Positions 7,564 through 17,062 are shown, numbered from the stretch's first letter. The stretch: DNA of 64,000 nucleotides from Faucicola tetraodonis (GCA_032017425.1 DALZPW010000004.1); one strand, 5' to 3'. Notes: a model not told the origin generated them from the letters alone. Numbers and translations: made by a program.

Positions 7564-10164
7564 TTAGGTAAGCTGTGCTACGTTAATTTTATTTGCTTCT
7601 TCAGTATACTCGCTCATACGGTCGAAGTTTAAGTATTTGTAGATATCAGCTGACATGCTGTTGAGCTTACCAGCATATTGTTGATATTCTTCGTTGGTAG
7701 GTAGTTTACCAAGTACCGCAGCCACCGACGCCAACTCTGCAGAAGCCAAGTACACGTTGGCACCTTGACCTAAACGGTTCGGGAAGTTACGTGTCGAAGT
7801 TGATACAGCCGTTGATTTTGGTGCGATACGCGCTTGGTTACCCATACACAGTGAACAACCCGGCATTTCAGTACGTGCGCCCGCTTGTGCATAGACGTTG
7901 TATAGACCTTCATCCATCAATTGACGTGCATCCATTTTTGTGGGTGGTGCAATCCATAGACGTGTGCTTAAGCTACCCGCAGGTACTTCTTTTAGCAACG
8001 CACCCGCTGCACGGAAGTGACCGATGTTGGTCATACATGAACCGATGAATACTTCATCAATCTTGTCGCCCGCAACGTCAGCCAAAGTTTTGGCGTCATC
8101 TGGGTCATTTGGACAGCAAAGAATCGGTTCTTTGATGGCGCTCATATCGATAGTGATGTCAGCGGCATATTCTGCATCTGCATCAGCACGTAATAACGTT
8201 GGGTTGGCAAGCCAGCTTTCCATACCTTTGATACGGCGTGCAATGGTACGGGCATCGCCATAACCTTCAGAAATCATCCATTTGAGCAGGGTGATGTTTG
8301 ACGTTAGGTATTCTTTTACTGATTCTTCAGACAGGGTAATAGTACAACCTGCGGCTGAACGTTCGGCAGAGGCATCTGATAATTCGAATGCTTGTTCAAC
8401 AGTTAAGTCTTCTAAACCTTCGATTTCTAAGATACGGCCGTTAAATACGTTTTTCTTACCGGCTTTCTCAACGGTCAATAAACCTTCTTTGATGGCTTGG
8501 TAAGGAATGGCATGTACCAAGTCACGCAAGGTGATACCAGGCTGCATTTCACCGACAAAACGTACACGAACTGATTCTGGCATATCTAATGGCATCACAC
8601 CGGTTGCTGCAGCAAACGCCACTAGACCTGAACCTGCTGGGAACGAAATACCCATTGGGAAGCGGGTATGTGAGTCACCACCCGTACCAACGGTATCAGG
8701 CAATAGCATACGGTTTAACCATGAGTGAATAATACCATCACCTGGACGTAATGATACACCGCCACGATTCATGATGAAGTCAGGGAGTGTGTGCTGAGTT
8801 TCTACATCGATTGGTTTTGGATAAGCTGCCGTATGACAGAATGATTGCATGACCAAATCTGCAGAGAAGCCTAAACAAGCCAAGTCTTTTAATTCGTCAC
8901 GGGTCATAGGACCTGTGGTATCTTGCGAACCCACGGTGGTCATTTTTGGTTCACAATACGCACCAGGACGAATGCCTTCTACGCCACAAGCTTTACCGAC
9001 CATTTTTTGCGCTAAAGTATAGCCTTTACCGGTGTCGACCGGTTGTTCGGGTTTTGCAAAAATGTCAGACGCGCCCAAACCTAGATATTCACGGGCTTTG
9101 TTGGTCAAGCCACGACCTACAATCAATGGAATACGACCACCGGCACGCACTTCATCGAGGAGCGTTGGTGATTTTAATTCAAAAGTCGCAATCACTTCAT
9201 CAGAATCATGTTTGGTGATTTTGCCGTCATGTGGGTAGATATCAAATACATCACCCATGTTAAGTTTGCTAACATCCACTTCGATAGGTAATGAGCCAGC
9301 ATCTTCCATAGTGTTGAAGAAAATCGGTGCGATTTTACCACCCAATACCAGACCGCCAGCACGTTTGTTTGGCACGCCTTGGATATCATCACCCATTAAC
9401 CATAACACTGAGTTGGTCGCTGATTTACGGCTTGAACCGGTACCGACCACATCACCCACATATGCCAATGGAATACCGTCTTTTTTCATCTCTTCGATTT
9501 GTTTCATCGGACCAATCACGCCGTCTTGGTCTGGCACAATGCCTTCACGCGCATTTTTTAGCATGGCTAATGCGTGCAGTGGGATGTCTGGACGTGACCA
9601 TGCATCTTGGGCAGGTGACAAATCATCGGTATTGGTTTCACCGGTGACTTTGAAGGTTTTGTAAGTGGCTTTTTTTGGTACTTCTGGACGGCTGGTGAAC
9701 CATTCGGCGTTTGCCCAAGATTGTAACACTTCTTTGGCTACTTCATTGCCCGCTTCCGCTTTTTCAGTGACATCATTAAAGGCATCAAATACCAATAAGG
9801 TTTTTTTCAGCGCGTCGCCCGCACCTTTGGCCAATTCTTTATCATCTAATGCTTGGATTAATGGTTCTACGTTGTAGCCACCTTGCATATGACCCAATAA
9901 TTCAATCGCTTTTTGTTTTGAAATCAGCGGCGAAGTGGTTTCGCCTTTAACGATGGCCGCTAGAAATGCCGCTTTAACATACGCTGCTTGGTCAACCCCA
10001 GGTGGAATACGGTTTTCTAATAAGTCTACAAGTGTCGCTTCTTCACCCGCTGGTGGATTTTTTAATAGTTCAACCAAATCAGCCGTTTGCTGTTCGTTAA
10101 GTGGCTGTGGCACAATACCCTGTGCCGCACGATTTTCGACGTGTTTACGATAGTTCTCTAGCAT
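7564..10164 (-). CDS. acnB: Aconitate hydratase B (2-methylisocitrate dehydratase)
   Basis: 866 residues, the AcnB length. It starts MLENYRKHVENRAAQGIVP, typical of AcnB, with the HEAT-like N-terminal domain first, then the swivel domain, then the three-cluster-cysteine catalytic domain. The [4Fe-4S] cysteines are visible near the C terminus (GCSLCMGNQ) and at an upstream CHTAAYPKP segment. It interconverts citrate and isocitrate in the TCA cycle; apo-AcnB can bind mRNA in E. coli. SD GAGGA precedes the ATG. The promoter is at 10292-10320. Confidence 0.97.
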   Translation of the reverse strand: MLENYRKHVENRAAQGIVPQPLNEQQTADLVELLKNPPAGEEATLVDLLENRIPPGVDQAAYVKAAFLAAIVKGETTSPLISKQKAIELLGHMQGGYNVEPLIQALDDKELAKGAGDALKKTLLVFDAFNDVTEKAEAGNEVAKEVLQSWANAEWFTSRPEVPKKATYKTFKVTGETNTDDLSPAQDAWSRPDIPLHALAMLKNAREGIVPDQDGVIGPMKQIEEMKKDGIPLAYVGDVVGTGSSRKSATNSVLWLMGDDIQGVPNKRAGGLVLGGKIAPIFFNTMEDAGSLPIEVDVSKLNMGDVFDIYPHDGKITKHDSDEVIATFELKSPTLLDEVRAGGRIPLIVGRGLTNKAREYLGLGASDIFAKPEQPVDTGKGYTLAQKMVGKACGVEGIRPGAYCEPKMTTVGSQDTTGPMTRDELKDLACLGFSADLVMQSFCHTAAYPKPIDVETQHTLPDFIMNRGGVSLRPGDGIIHSWLNRMLLPDTVGTGGDSHTRFPMGISFPAGSGLVAFAAATGVMPLDMPESVRVRFVGEMQPGITLRDLVHAIPYQAIKEGLLTVEKAGKKNVFNGRILEIEGLEDLTVEQAFELSDASAERSAAGCTITLSEESVKEYLTSNITLLKWMISEGYGDARTIARRIKGMESWLANPTLLRADADAEYAADITIDMSAIKEPILCCPNDPDDAKTLADVAGDKIDEVFIGSCMTNIGHFRAAGALLKEVPAGSLSTRLWIAPPTKMDARQLMDEGLYNVYAQAGARTEMPGCSLCMGNQARIAPKSTAVSTSTRNFPNRLGQGANVYLASAELASVAAVLGKLPTNEEYQQYAGKLNSMSADIYKYLNFDRMSEYTEEANKINVAQLT

Positions 10165-10291
10165 GAATCGTCCTCATAGTCATGTAAGATTATTGTGTTA
10201 ACCATGCGTCTGCAAGCCCTCTTCACAACACAGTTGAATTTTGAAATGGCTACTAGCCAGCATGGCTTTGGCTAAAAAATTTAACCCTTCT

Positions 10292-10320
10292 AATATACTT
10301 GAAATGTGATGAAATGTTAA
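10292..10320 (-). promoter_or_regulatory. Putative acnB promoter
   Basis: On the minus strand TTAACA (10320-10315) and TATATT (10297-10292) are 17 bases apart, giving a leader of about 120 bases before the acnB ATG. Confidence 0.55.
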
Positions 10321-10499
10321 TGAGAAAATACGTTTTTGTTAACATAGCCATTATTTTTTAAAAAAATAGCCCAATAATTTTTAATAAATGCGTTTGAGCC
10401 GATTGTCGCTTTTTTACTATGATACAAAATAACTTTGGCTGTGTACTTTAAACAACAAAGCTTATCCCAAAATAGTTTAAATTCGTCAGCATAGATTTC

Positions 10500-10508
10500 T
10501 GTTATAAT
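10500..10508 (+). promoter_or_regulatory. Extended -10 promoter element of lipA
   Basis: TGTTATAAT matches TGnTATAAT. No good -35 hexamer is present at 16-18 bases. It lies 45 bases before the lipA ATG. Confidence 0.5.
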
Positions 10509-10553
10509 AACCCCCTAAAATCTGCTAAGTGAATTCAAGGATTAATCATAGCA

Positions 10554-11642
10554 ATGACCGACACTGTACAAACTTTTGCCCCTTCAACGCCGCGCACCGA
10601 TAGACCCATCGCTCGTGACAAATCAAATTGCGACAAGCCAAAACGTCCTGAAGTGGGTGAAAAACTACGTGGCCATGATAAAGTTGCCCGTATTCCAATT
10701 AAAATCATTCCAACGGTAGAAACCCCAAAAAAACCTGACTGGATTCGCGTCAAGCTGTCATCGCCGAGTGAAGTGGCGCGCATTAAGTCAACTTTGCGTG
10801 AACAAAAGCTGTATACGGTGTGTGAAGAAGCTGCCTGCCCTAACCTGCCTCAATGTTTTGGTGATGGCACCGCGACCTTTATGATTATGGGAGATATTTG
10901 TACCCGTCGCTGCCCATTTTGTGATGTGGCGCATGGTCGCCCCAACGCGCTTGATGAGCTTGAGCCCATTCACACCGCTGAGACCATTGCCGGTCTAGGA
11001 TTAAAATATGCGGTGATTACCTCGGTTGACCGAGATGATTTGCGTGACGGCGGCGCGGAACATTTTGCCAATGTCATTAAAGAATCTCGTCAGTTAAGCC
11101 CTAATTGCTTGATTGAGATTTTAGTCCCTGATTTTCGGGGTCGTGAGCAAGTGGCACTTGATATCTTAAGTAACACAGCGCCTGATGTGTTTAACCACAA
11201 TATCGAAACCGTGCCACGTTTGTATAAAGCGTTTCGTCCAGGGTCGGATTATCAGCATTCATTACAGTTGTTAAAAGATTATAAAGCGCGTCGCCCGGAT
11301 ATCGTCACCAAATGTGGTTTTATGGTGGGTCTTGGCGAGACCGAAGAAGAGGTTTATGCTTTACTTAATGATTTAAAGGCGCATGATGTCGATTTAATTA
11401 CCATCGGTCAATATTTGCAGCCAAGCAAATCGCACGCCCCAGTTGATAGATTTGTGCATCCGGATGAATTTGACCGTTATACGGCACACGGTAAAAAATT
11501 GGGCTTTGCAAATATCTGGGCAGGTCCGATGGTGCGCTCAAGCTATTTTGCCGATCGTCAATATTATGGTGAGCCTTGTCCGCGCCCTACCCGTGGTGCC
11601 AATCCGTTATCAGAAGCGGACATGAAAAAATCAGGCTGTTGA
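10554..11642 (+). CDS. lipA: Lipoyl synthase (radical SAM)
   Basis: 362 residues, about 40 longer than E. coli LipA because of a polar N-terminal extension before the conserved core. The auxiliary [4Fe-4S] motif C-x4-C-x5-C is at Cys90/95/101 (CEEAACPNLPQC). The radical SAM motif C-x3-C-x2-C is at Cys116/120/123 (CTRRCPFC). It inserts two sulfurs into octanoyl-E2 and H-protein domains, completing the lipoyl cofactor. The C-terminal Arg-Ser-Ser-Tyr motif (VRSSYFADRQY) for the auxiliary cluster serine is present. lipB is not in this window. The start at 10554 could be a little upstream of the true one; Met110 is too late. Confidence 0.96.
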   Translation: MTDTVQTFAPSTPRTDRPIARDKSNCDKPKRPEVGEKLRGHDKVARIPIKIIPTVETPKKPDWIRVKLSSPSEVARIKSTLREQKLYTVCEEAACPNLPQCFGDGTATFMIMGDICTRRCPFCDVAHGRPNALDELEPIHTAETIAGLGLKYAVITSVDRDDLRDGGAEHFANVIKESRQLSPNCLIEILVPDFRGREQVALDILSNTAPDVFNHNIETVPRLYKAFRPGSDYQHSLQLLKDYKARRPDIVTKCGFMVGLGETEEEVYALLNDLKAHDVDLITIGQYLQPSKSHAPVDRFVHPDEFDRYTAHGKKLGFANIWAGPMVRSSYFADRQYYGEPCPRPTRGANPLSEADMKKSGC

Positions 11643-11690
11643 TTTATGCGTTGATATGTGCATTGATTTGTGAATTTGTGCGTTGATTTA

Positions 11691-11714
11691 AAGCCGTCAT
11701 TAGACGGCTTTTTT
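11691..11714 (+). terminator. lipA terminator
   Basis: Stem AAGCCGTC (11691-11698) / GACGGCTT (11703-11710), 4-base loop, then TTTT. The preceding 50 bases contain a degenerate repeat of TTGATTTGTG-like units. Confidence 0.85.
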
Positions 11715-11754
11715 ATGCTACCCTAATTATAAAATAACACACAGGAAATTTGCG

Positions 11755-12642
11755 ATGAATAACAACTACACATTCTATCTGCCTAAGGTGCCGCCCGTTG
11801 CTACTTTACTAATCGTACATGGCATGGCAGAACACCAAGGGCGCTACCAACCTTTTGCGCAATTTTTGGCAAATCATGGTATTGCGGTGTTGACGTTTGA
11901 CCATTTGGGTCATGGACAGCAAGCCTATGACAATGGTTGCTTAGGCTATATGGGTAACCCTAATCCTGCTGAGTTGATGATTGACAATGTGATGGACCAT
12001 GCGCAGTTAATCGCTGAAAAATACCCTGATATCCCCCATTTTATCTTGGGTCACAGTATGGGGTCATTTATCGTTCGCTGTATTCTGCAGCGCTATGGTG
12101 AGCGATTTGCGGGCGCAGTGATTATGGGTACCTCAGATTTTAATCCATTGGCAAACTTGTTTGTGCCTGTAACCAAAAATCTCAATCACTTCACCACGCG
12201 CCGCACCAATCCAGTATTGGATAAGATTTTAAACCAATTTAATAACCTACCCTTTAGGAAAGAACCCGATTTACAAGGGTTTAATTGGCTCAATTCAGAT
12301 CCCAAGCAAGTAAAAGCCTACCTTGATGACAAGCTTTGCGGCTTTCAGTTTACCAACAATGGCTATTTTGCGCTTATGTCGTTGATGCAAACAGGCACCA
12401 ATAAGCATTGGTATCAACAAGTACCCCGACAGTTACCGCTACTATTTGTCAGCGGAAAGGATGACCCCGTTGGGCAGATGGGAAAAGGCATTCCGCGTAT
12501 TGTTAAACGTTTGCAACAAAATAATTTTGCCTCGGTTAGCATGCAGCAATATGAAGCGATGCGCCATGAAATCTTGCTAGAGCCTAATCACCAACAAGTG
12601 TACGACGATATTTTGGCTTGGCTCTCTCACCATATCAATTAG
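11755..12642 (+). CDS. Alpha/beta hydrolase, monoacylglycerol lipase/lysophospholipase type
   Basis: 295 residues of the Hydrolase_4 (serine aminopeptidase S33) group. The oxyanion HGMAEHQGRY motif is at about 22-31, the nucleophile elbow GHSMG has Ser101, SGKDDPVG provides the acid, and MRHEIL the histidine. No signal peptide is present, so it is probably cytoplasmic. Relatives include PldB and monoglyceride lipases acting on lysophospholipids or monoacylglycerols; the substrate cannot be fixed from sequence. It is flanked by the lipA terminator upstream and hslR downstream, and is likely its own unit. SD ACAGGAAA is at about 11741-11748. Confidence 0.85.
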   Translation: MNNNYTFYLPKVPPVATLLIVHGMAEHQGRYQPFAQFLANHGIAVLTFDHLGHGQQAYDNGCLGYMGNPNPAELMIDNVMDHAQLIAEKYPDIPHFILGHSMGSFIVRCILQRYGERFAGAVIMGTSDFNPLANLFVPVTKNLNHFTTRRTNPVLDKILNQFNNLPFRKEPDLQGFNWLNSDPKQVKAYLDDKLCGFQFTNNGYFALMSLMQTGTNKHWYQQVPRQLPLLFVSGKDDPVGQMGKGIPRIVKRLQQNNFASVSMQQYEAMRHEILLEPNHQQVYDDILAWLSHHIN

Positions 12643-12825
12643 CTTAAAATCCCTGAGTCTTACCACTAAGTCTTTAGGCGGGGTTTTATAACTGTCATGA
12701 TGAATAGACTATTAGCCTCGTTTTGACACGCCAGTTGCTTGTTAGAAATATCGATGTGATGTATTGAAAGATTCGAAAAAACAACCATTTAATCTAAAGT
12801 TATTCATGGAGTTAAGTTATAGGAA

Positions 12826-13260
12826 ATGTCATTGAGTACAACTGATAAAATTAAAGTGCGTTTAGATAAATGGCTCTGGGCAGCAAGGTTTTATAAAACT
12901 CGCACCCTAGCCAAGGAAGCGATTGAATCGGGACGGGTACACCATTTTGGCAATCGCGTCAAGGTTAGTAAAGAAATAGCGGTAGGCGATGAATTGACGA
13001 TTCGTCAAGGGTCAGCCAATCATTACACCCAAAAGACGGTCAAGGTGCTGGCGCTGTCTGAAGTGCGCGGCAATGCCACTGCCGCCAGTGTGCTTTATCA
13101 AGAGACCGATGCCAGTATCAGTCAACGAGAATTTTTCACCGAACAAAAAAAACTTGCCAATCTTGCCCGCCCCGATCATCGCCCAAATAAAAAACAGCGT
13201 CGTCAGCTGAGCCGTTTTAGGGATATTAACCATTTTGGCAGTGATGAAGAAGGTTTTTAA
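12826..13260 (+). CDS. hslR: Hsp15-like S4-domain RNA-binding protein
   Basis: 144 residues. The S4 domain occupies residues 9-70 (VRLDKWLWAARFYKTRTLA... then GRVHHFGNRVKVSKEIAVGD). A basic C-terminal tail (RPNKKQRRQLSRFR) matches Hsp15. In E. coli this heat-shock protein binds free 50S subunits carrying stalled nascent chains and helps recycle them. SD AGGAAATG is close to the start. No heat-shock promoter is evident by eye. Confidence 0.9.
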   Translation: MSLSTTDKIKVRLDKWLWAARFYKTRTLAKEAIESGRVHHFGNRVKVSKEIAVGDELTIRQGSANHYTQKTVKVLALSEVRGNATAASVLYQETDASISQREFFTEQKKLANLARPDHRPNKKQRRQLSRFRDINHFGSDEEGF

Positions 13261-13385
13261 TTGGCTGTCATGGGGTCATAAAAATCCCGATTTTCCCTGT
13301 CATATTTCGTTATAATAAGCACTTTATCATTGCACTAGTCATTGCACTGGCGATGAGCAACTCTGCCAATTATTAACGATATTTT

Positions 13386-14495
13386 ATGACCAATTTTTTT
13401 GAACCTAACCCTGTGCAGGCTAATGCTAGCTATGTGGATATTAGCGCATACAATACCATGGCATTAGCCTGTCAAGCCAAACAATTTATCCGTTTAACTC
13501 ATCTGTCTGATATTGAGCCGACTTTTAAACAACTGGCAGCCCATCAACAAGCGTTTGTTGTGCTATCTAATGGCAGTAATATCATTTTGCCTGAAGTGTT
13601 GGACGCGGTTGTTGTGTCGCCCAGTCTTCAAGGTAAAACTATCCTGTCTGAAGATAGCCAAACAATAACACTTGAGGTGATGGCTGGCGAGGATTGGCAT
13701 ACGCTAGTAGTAGATACGGTCCATCAAGGTTGGTATGGACTGGAGAATTTGGCGTTAATCCCAAGCTGGGTCGGTGGTAGTCCCGTGCAAAACATCGGCG
13801 CATACGGGGTACAAGCTGAAGATGTGATAGACAGTGTAAAAGCGTTTCATATACCGAGTTTAACGTGGCATCATCTAAGCAAAGCTGATTGCCAATTTAG
13901 CTACCGTGACAGCCTGTTTAAACAGCAAGCCGGGCAATGGCTCATTACCAGCGTCATTTTTACCCTCAGTAAAACTGCTAAACCCAATACCCAGTATGGG
14001 GATGTGGCAAAAGTTGCACAGCACTATGCGAGCCTAGCGGGTCGCGATGAAGTCACCCCCGTGGATACCATGAATGCCATCATCGACATTCGTCAAAGTA
14101 AACTGCCCGATACCAACGACTTGCCCAATTGTGGTAGCTTTTTTAAAAACCCCATCGTCGCCAAATCTCAAGTTGACCAGTTACTGCAGAGCCATCCCAA
14201 TCTAGTGCATTATCCTGTCAAAGATGCCCAAGGCAATTTGACCGATTACTGTAAAGTTGCAGCGGGCTGGCTTATTGACCAATCAGGGCTTAAGGGTAAA
14301 GGCATTGCACCGATTTTAACGCATGTGAAACAAGCCCTAGTATTGACTAACCATGCGCCAAAAATTGCAACGCAACGTGATGTTGCCAAAAGTATGCAAT
14401 TTATACAAAATACAGTGCTTGAGAAATTTGGGATAAAATTGGAAGCTGAACCGGTTTGGATTGAATCTGATGGTAGCATTCGCCAAGCTCATTAA
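13386..14495 (+). CDS. murB: UDP-N-acetylenolpyruvoylglucosamine reductase (type I MurB)
   Basis: 369 residues. FAD-binding motifs SNGSNIILPE and GSPVQNIGAYGVQ are present. Also visible are the catalytic Ser in LPNCGSFFKNP, Arg in SYRDSLFK and the C-terminal Glu in KLEAEPVWI, plus the extra loop region typical of type I enzymes. It reduces the enolpyruvyl ether to UDP-MurNAc in peptidoglycan synthesis. A TATAAT at 13311-13316 is the probable -10. Its 3' end overlaps the ydcF-like gene by 26 bases, implying co-transcription. Confidence 0.96.
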   Translation: MTNFFEPNPVQANASYVDISAYNTMALACQAKQFIRLTHLSDIEPTFKQLAAHQQAFVVLSNGSNIILPEVLDAVVVSPSLQGKTILSEDSQTITLEVMAGEDWHTLVVDTVHQGWYGLENLALIPSWVGGSPVQNIGAYGVQAEDVIDSVKAFHIPSLTWHHLSKADCQFSYRDSLFKQQAGQWLITSVIFTLSKTAKPNTQYGDVAKVAQHYASLAGRDEVTPVDTMNAIIDIRQSKLPDTNDLPNCGSFFKNPIVAKSQVDQLLQSHPNLVHYPVKDAQGNLTDYCKVAAGWLIDQSGLKGKGIAPILTHVKQALVLTNHAPKIATQRDVAKSMQFIQNTVLEKFGIKLEAEPVWIESDGSIRQAH

Positions 14496-15147
14496 TTACC
14501 TTGAGCGATTTTTTTCAACCATCAAACGGATTTTGACCGTTGTTGTATTGGTGGGGTGTTTGGTTACGCTCAGTTTTTTCACACCGCTGTTTTCTACCAT
14601 TGTGTTGTTTATCTTAGATTGCTATCGCCTGCCAGAATCGGCGGTTAGCGTCAATCCTGCAACAGCGATTGTAGTGTTAGGTGGCGGATTAACCAATAAC
14701 CAGCAAAATGAGATTGTGATTAACCAATTCACCGAAAGTCGATTGATTAAAGCAAGCCAAGTGTATCAGCAGACTGGCTTACCCATCATCGTCAGTGGTA
14801 AGGAGGCGCCATGGATGGCAAAGTGGCTGCAAAAAAAAGGCATTATGTGGATAGTGGCAGAAAAAAACAGCTTTAACACCTGTCAAAATGCAAAATACAC
14901 CGCAGAAATGTTCAATGTCAAACAGGTGATTTTGGTAACAGACGCTTATCACATGAACCGTTCAAGACGGCAGTTTGCCATCAATGGAGTGTCTACTATT
15001 CCAAGTATCGCCCCATTACCAAAGGCAAATGATTGGCAGCATTTTGATCAGAATCTGCAGCATTCAAGACGTGCCTTATATGAATTATTGGCATTCGCTC
15101 GCGATCTTGTCAAACCCCAATACGACTGCCAACCGACCAATAAATAA
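14470..15147 (+). CDS. YdcF-like DUF218 membrane protein
   Basis: 225 residues from ATG 14470, overlapping murB; a TTG at 14461 is a less likely start. A transmembrane segment lies at about 20-50, followed by a DUF218 domain (AIVVLGGGL, LIKASQVYQQTGLPIIVSGKE, DAYHMNRSRRQF). DUF218 proteins such as SanA and ElyC in E. coli act in envelope integrity and undecaprenyl-phosphate/peptidoglycan steps. The overlap with murB fits a cell-envelope role, which is inference. The domain is predicted to face the periplasm if the N terminus is inside. Confidence 0.82.
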   Translation: MVAFAKLINYLERFFSTIKRILTVVVLVGCLVTLSFFTPLFSTIVLFILDCYRLPESAVSVNPATAIVVLGGGLTNNQQNEIVINQFTESRLIKASQVYQQTGLPIIVSGKEAPWMAKWLQKKGIMWIVAEKNSFNTCQNAKYTAEMFNVKQVILVTDAYHMNRSRRQFAINGVSTIPSIAPLPKANDWQHFDQNLQHSRRALYELLAFARDLVKPQYDCQPTNK

Positions 15148-15148
15148 C

Positions 15149-15472
15149 TTATTTTTGAATCTCTACATTGGTGTAGCCAGCTGACTGCAAGGCAGATTTG
15201 GCTTGTTGGGCACGACCGCCACCACGGCTATACACTTTAATGGTATCTGATTTGGCAATGCCTTGCGCCGTTATTTTGGCAAGTAATTCATTGTGTGGAA
15301 TATTAATGGCACCCGTAGGATGATTCACAGAATACTCTTCTGGGGTACGTACATCAATGACCACTGTCGCCGCGTTTGCTGTTGGCATCAATAATGCGCC
15401 CACCATAACAGCCGCGCCTAAGGCAAGCAACTGTTTCTTTGAAAGCTTAAAGATTTTAGGCATCAACATCAT
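15149..15472 (-). CDS. Periplasmic rhodanese-like protein lacking the active-site cysteine
   Basis: 107 residues. A signal peptide (positively charged start, hydrophobic LLALGAAVMVGALLM, cleavage near TANA-A) is followed by one rhodanese domain: VIDVRTPEEYSVNHPTGAINIPH, then IKVYSRGGGRAQQAKSAL. The loop that normally reads Cys-Arg-x-Gly-x-Arg has Ser (codon AGC), so sulfurtransferase chemistry is unlikely. It resembles short PspE-type proteins. SD AAGGAAATT supports either of the first two ATGs. It is convergent with the ydcF-like gene, one base apart. Confidence 0.85.
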   Translation of the reverse strand: MMLMPKIFKLSKKQLLALGAAVMVGALLMPTANAATVVIDVRTPEEYSVNHPTGAINIPHNELLAKITAQGIAKSDTIKVYSRGGGRAQQAKSALQSAGYTNVEIQK

Positions 15473-15758
15473 AATTTCCTTGTAGAATTTTGAGTTTTAA
15501 AACCAAGTTAAACCTCAGTGTTTAACCCACCATGATTATAGCATTCATTGTTCGCACTCAAATCACTGAGTTGCTTTGATTTGCAACCCATGTGTTTGTT
15601 TTGTAAGCATACATTCGGCTATTGGATGACTCTTTGATTACTCATGAATTACTCAGGCCACGCTGCGACATTTTGCCGCATTTATTTATGCCAAAATAAG
15701 CGTATAATGGTTTTTTTAACTTAATTCGTTTGTTTACGCCAAGTAATGGGGATGCCCG

Positions 15759-15989
15759 ATGCAAAGCATGTATTTTTTGATTCCTATTAGTTTAGTGCTA
15801 TTTGTATTGGGTATTTTTGCCATTTATTACGCCATCAAATCACGCCAATTTGATGATTTGGACAATGAATCTCAGCGGGTCATTTTGGATGACAGACAAT
15901 TTCGCCGCGAACAATTGGGGCAAAATCCCGCCAAGCCTTCATCTTCTCAGCCTCCAAAAGTACAAGACCCTAACGACGAGCAAAAATAA
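15759..15989 (+). CDS. ccoS: cbb3-type cytochrome oxidase assembly protein CcoS
   Basis: 76 residues. It has a single N-terminal transmembrane segment (FLIPISLVLFVLGIFAIYYA) followed by SRQFDDLDNESQRVILDD, the signature of CcoS (FixS). CcoS is needed for haem/copper insertion into cbb3 oxidase. The tail is polar. An ATG three codons later (15768) is an alternative start. A TATAAT lies at 15703-15708. The next gene is a SafE-type membrane protein often linked to ccoS/ccoI. Confidence 0.9.
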   Translation: MQSMYFLIPISLVLFVLGIFAIYYAIKSRQFDDLDNESQRVILDDRQFRREQLGQNPAKPSSSQPPKVQDPNDEQK

Positions 15990-16079
15990 CACGTTGGTGT
16001 TATCTTTCTTCCTGCTGATTTCTTTCTATTGATTTATTTACTTTTTTTGAAAAATTTTTAGACTTTTTTGGAGCATTTT

Positions 16080-17006
16080 ATGACCTGGGCATTATTTTTG
16101 GCAGCCTTTAGCATGGGGCTGTTTGGCTCACCGCACTGTCTGGGTATGTGCGGTGGCATTGTGACGGCGTTTGGGCTGTCTATGCAGCATGTATCTGATA
16201 GCAAAAAAAATGGCTTGATTTTGACTTATCATTTGGGACGCCTCATCAGTTATTCATTGCTTGGATTGATTGCCAGTCTTGTTGGGGTGGCAATCTTTCA
16301 GTCTATTATGAGCAATAGTGCGCCAAGAATTGTACTGGGTGCGGTATTGGTGTTGATTGGGCTTGCGATGCTTGGGTTACCGCTGTTTAATCAGTTAGAA
16401 AAGTTCGGGATGCGCTTTTGGCAATCGCTTGCCCCGCTACGCAAAAAAGTGTTTCCGATTGATAGCTTTGGTAAAGCCTTGTTTGCTGGCTTGCTTTGGG
16501 GATTTTTGCCGTGTGGATTGGTGTATGGTGCGCTCATGATGGCGATTGCTGGCAACAACATCGCTACAGGAGCGGCTCTGATGTTTGTATTTGGACTGGG
16601 TACGATGCCGATGTTGATTGCCACGCAAAAAACTGTGGGTATGCTACAGTCGAGTATTAAACACTTTCGCCTTCGCCAAATTAATGGGGTGATTATGATG
16701 TTGTCTGGACTTGCGGTGATTTTTATTCCGATGATGATGCACCATAACCATAACCATAACCATGGTTCACATAATCAAGGTTCACACAGTCATGCCATGA
16801 ATGAGACGAGTATGCACCATGATATGTCGACGATGAATCATTCTGCGTCTAGTCCTGCTTCTATGCCAGCTTCGACTACTATGCCTATCAACCATAATAT
16901 GAGTGATGATATGAACCATAATCATAACATGAATCACGACATGCACAATATGCAGGATATGGATAAGCACCATGAGGTGGCGATGCCTGCCAGTACCAGT
17001 CCCTAA
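16080..17006 (+). CDS. SafE/DsbD-like membrane protein with His/Met-rich C-terminal tail
   Basis: 308 residues from ATG 16080, with GGAG 6 bases upstream; a TTG at 16068 is less likely. It has six or so membrane helices of the TauE/SafE-DsbD_2 type. GSPHCLGMCGGIV near the N terminus and LWGFLPCGLVYGAL in the middle carry the conserved Cys residues. Homologues sit next to cbb3 oxidase assembly genes and are thought to handle copper. The last ~85 residues are extremely rich in His, Met, Asn and Asp (HNHNHNHG, MNHDMHNM), a likely Cu-binding tail. It follows ccoS by about 90 bases. The annotation 'sulfite exporter' often given to such proteins is not supported by context. Confidence 0.82.
   Translation: MTWALFLAAFSMGLFGSPHCLGMCGGIVTAFGLSMQHVSDSKKNGLILTYHLGRLISYSLLGLIASLVGVAIFQSIMSNSAPRIVLGAVLVLIGLAMLGLPLFNQLEKFGMRFWQSLAPLRKKVFPIDSFGKALFAGLLWGFLPCGLVYGALMMAIAGNNIATGAALMFVFGLGTMPMLIATQKTVGMLQSSIKHFRLRQINGVIMMLSGLAVIFIPMMMHHNHNHNHGSHNQGSHSHAMNETSMHHDMSTMNHSASSPASMPASTTMPINHNMSDDMNHNHNMNHDMHNMQDMDKHHEVAMPASTSP
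16739..16765 (+). repeat. Hexanucleotide repeat in the metal-tail codons
   Basis: The unit CATAAC recurs as CACCATAACCATAACCATAACC, encoding alternating His-Asn. It could vary in length by slippage without shifting frame. Confidence 0.6.
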
Positions 17007-17062
17007 TCACTAGTTACTAGTTACTAGTCAGTAATCATTCATTTATATTGCCCAAAAAAACA

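Larger units (their letters stand above)
10165..10553. other. Divergent intergenic region acnB/lipA
   Basis: 389 gene-free bases carrying the acnB promoter (minus) and the lipA extended -10 element (plus). Between them the sequence is AT-rich. I find no ORF, structured RNA or clear operator. Confidence 0.6.
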
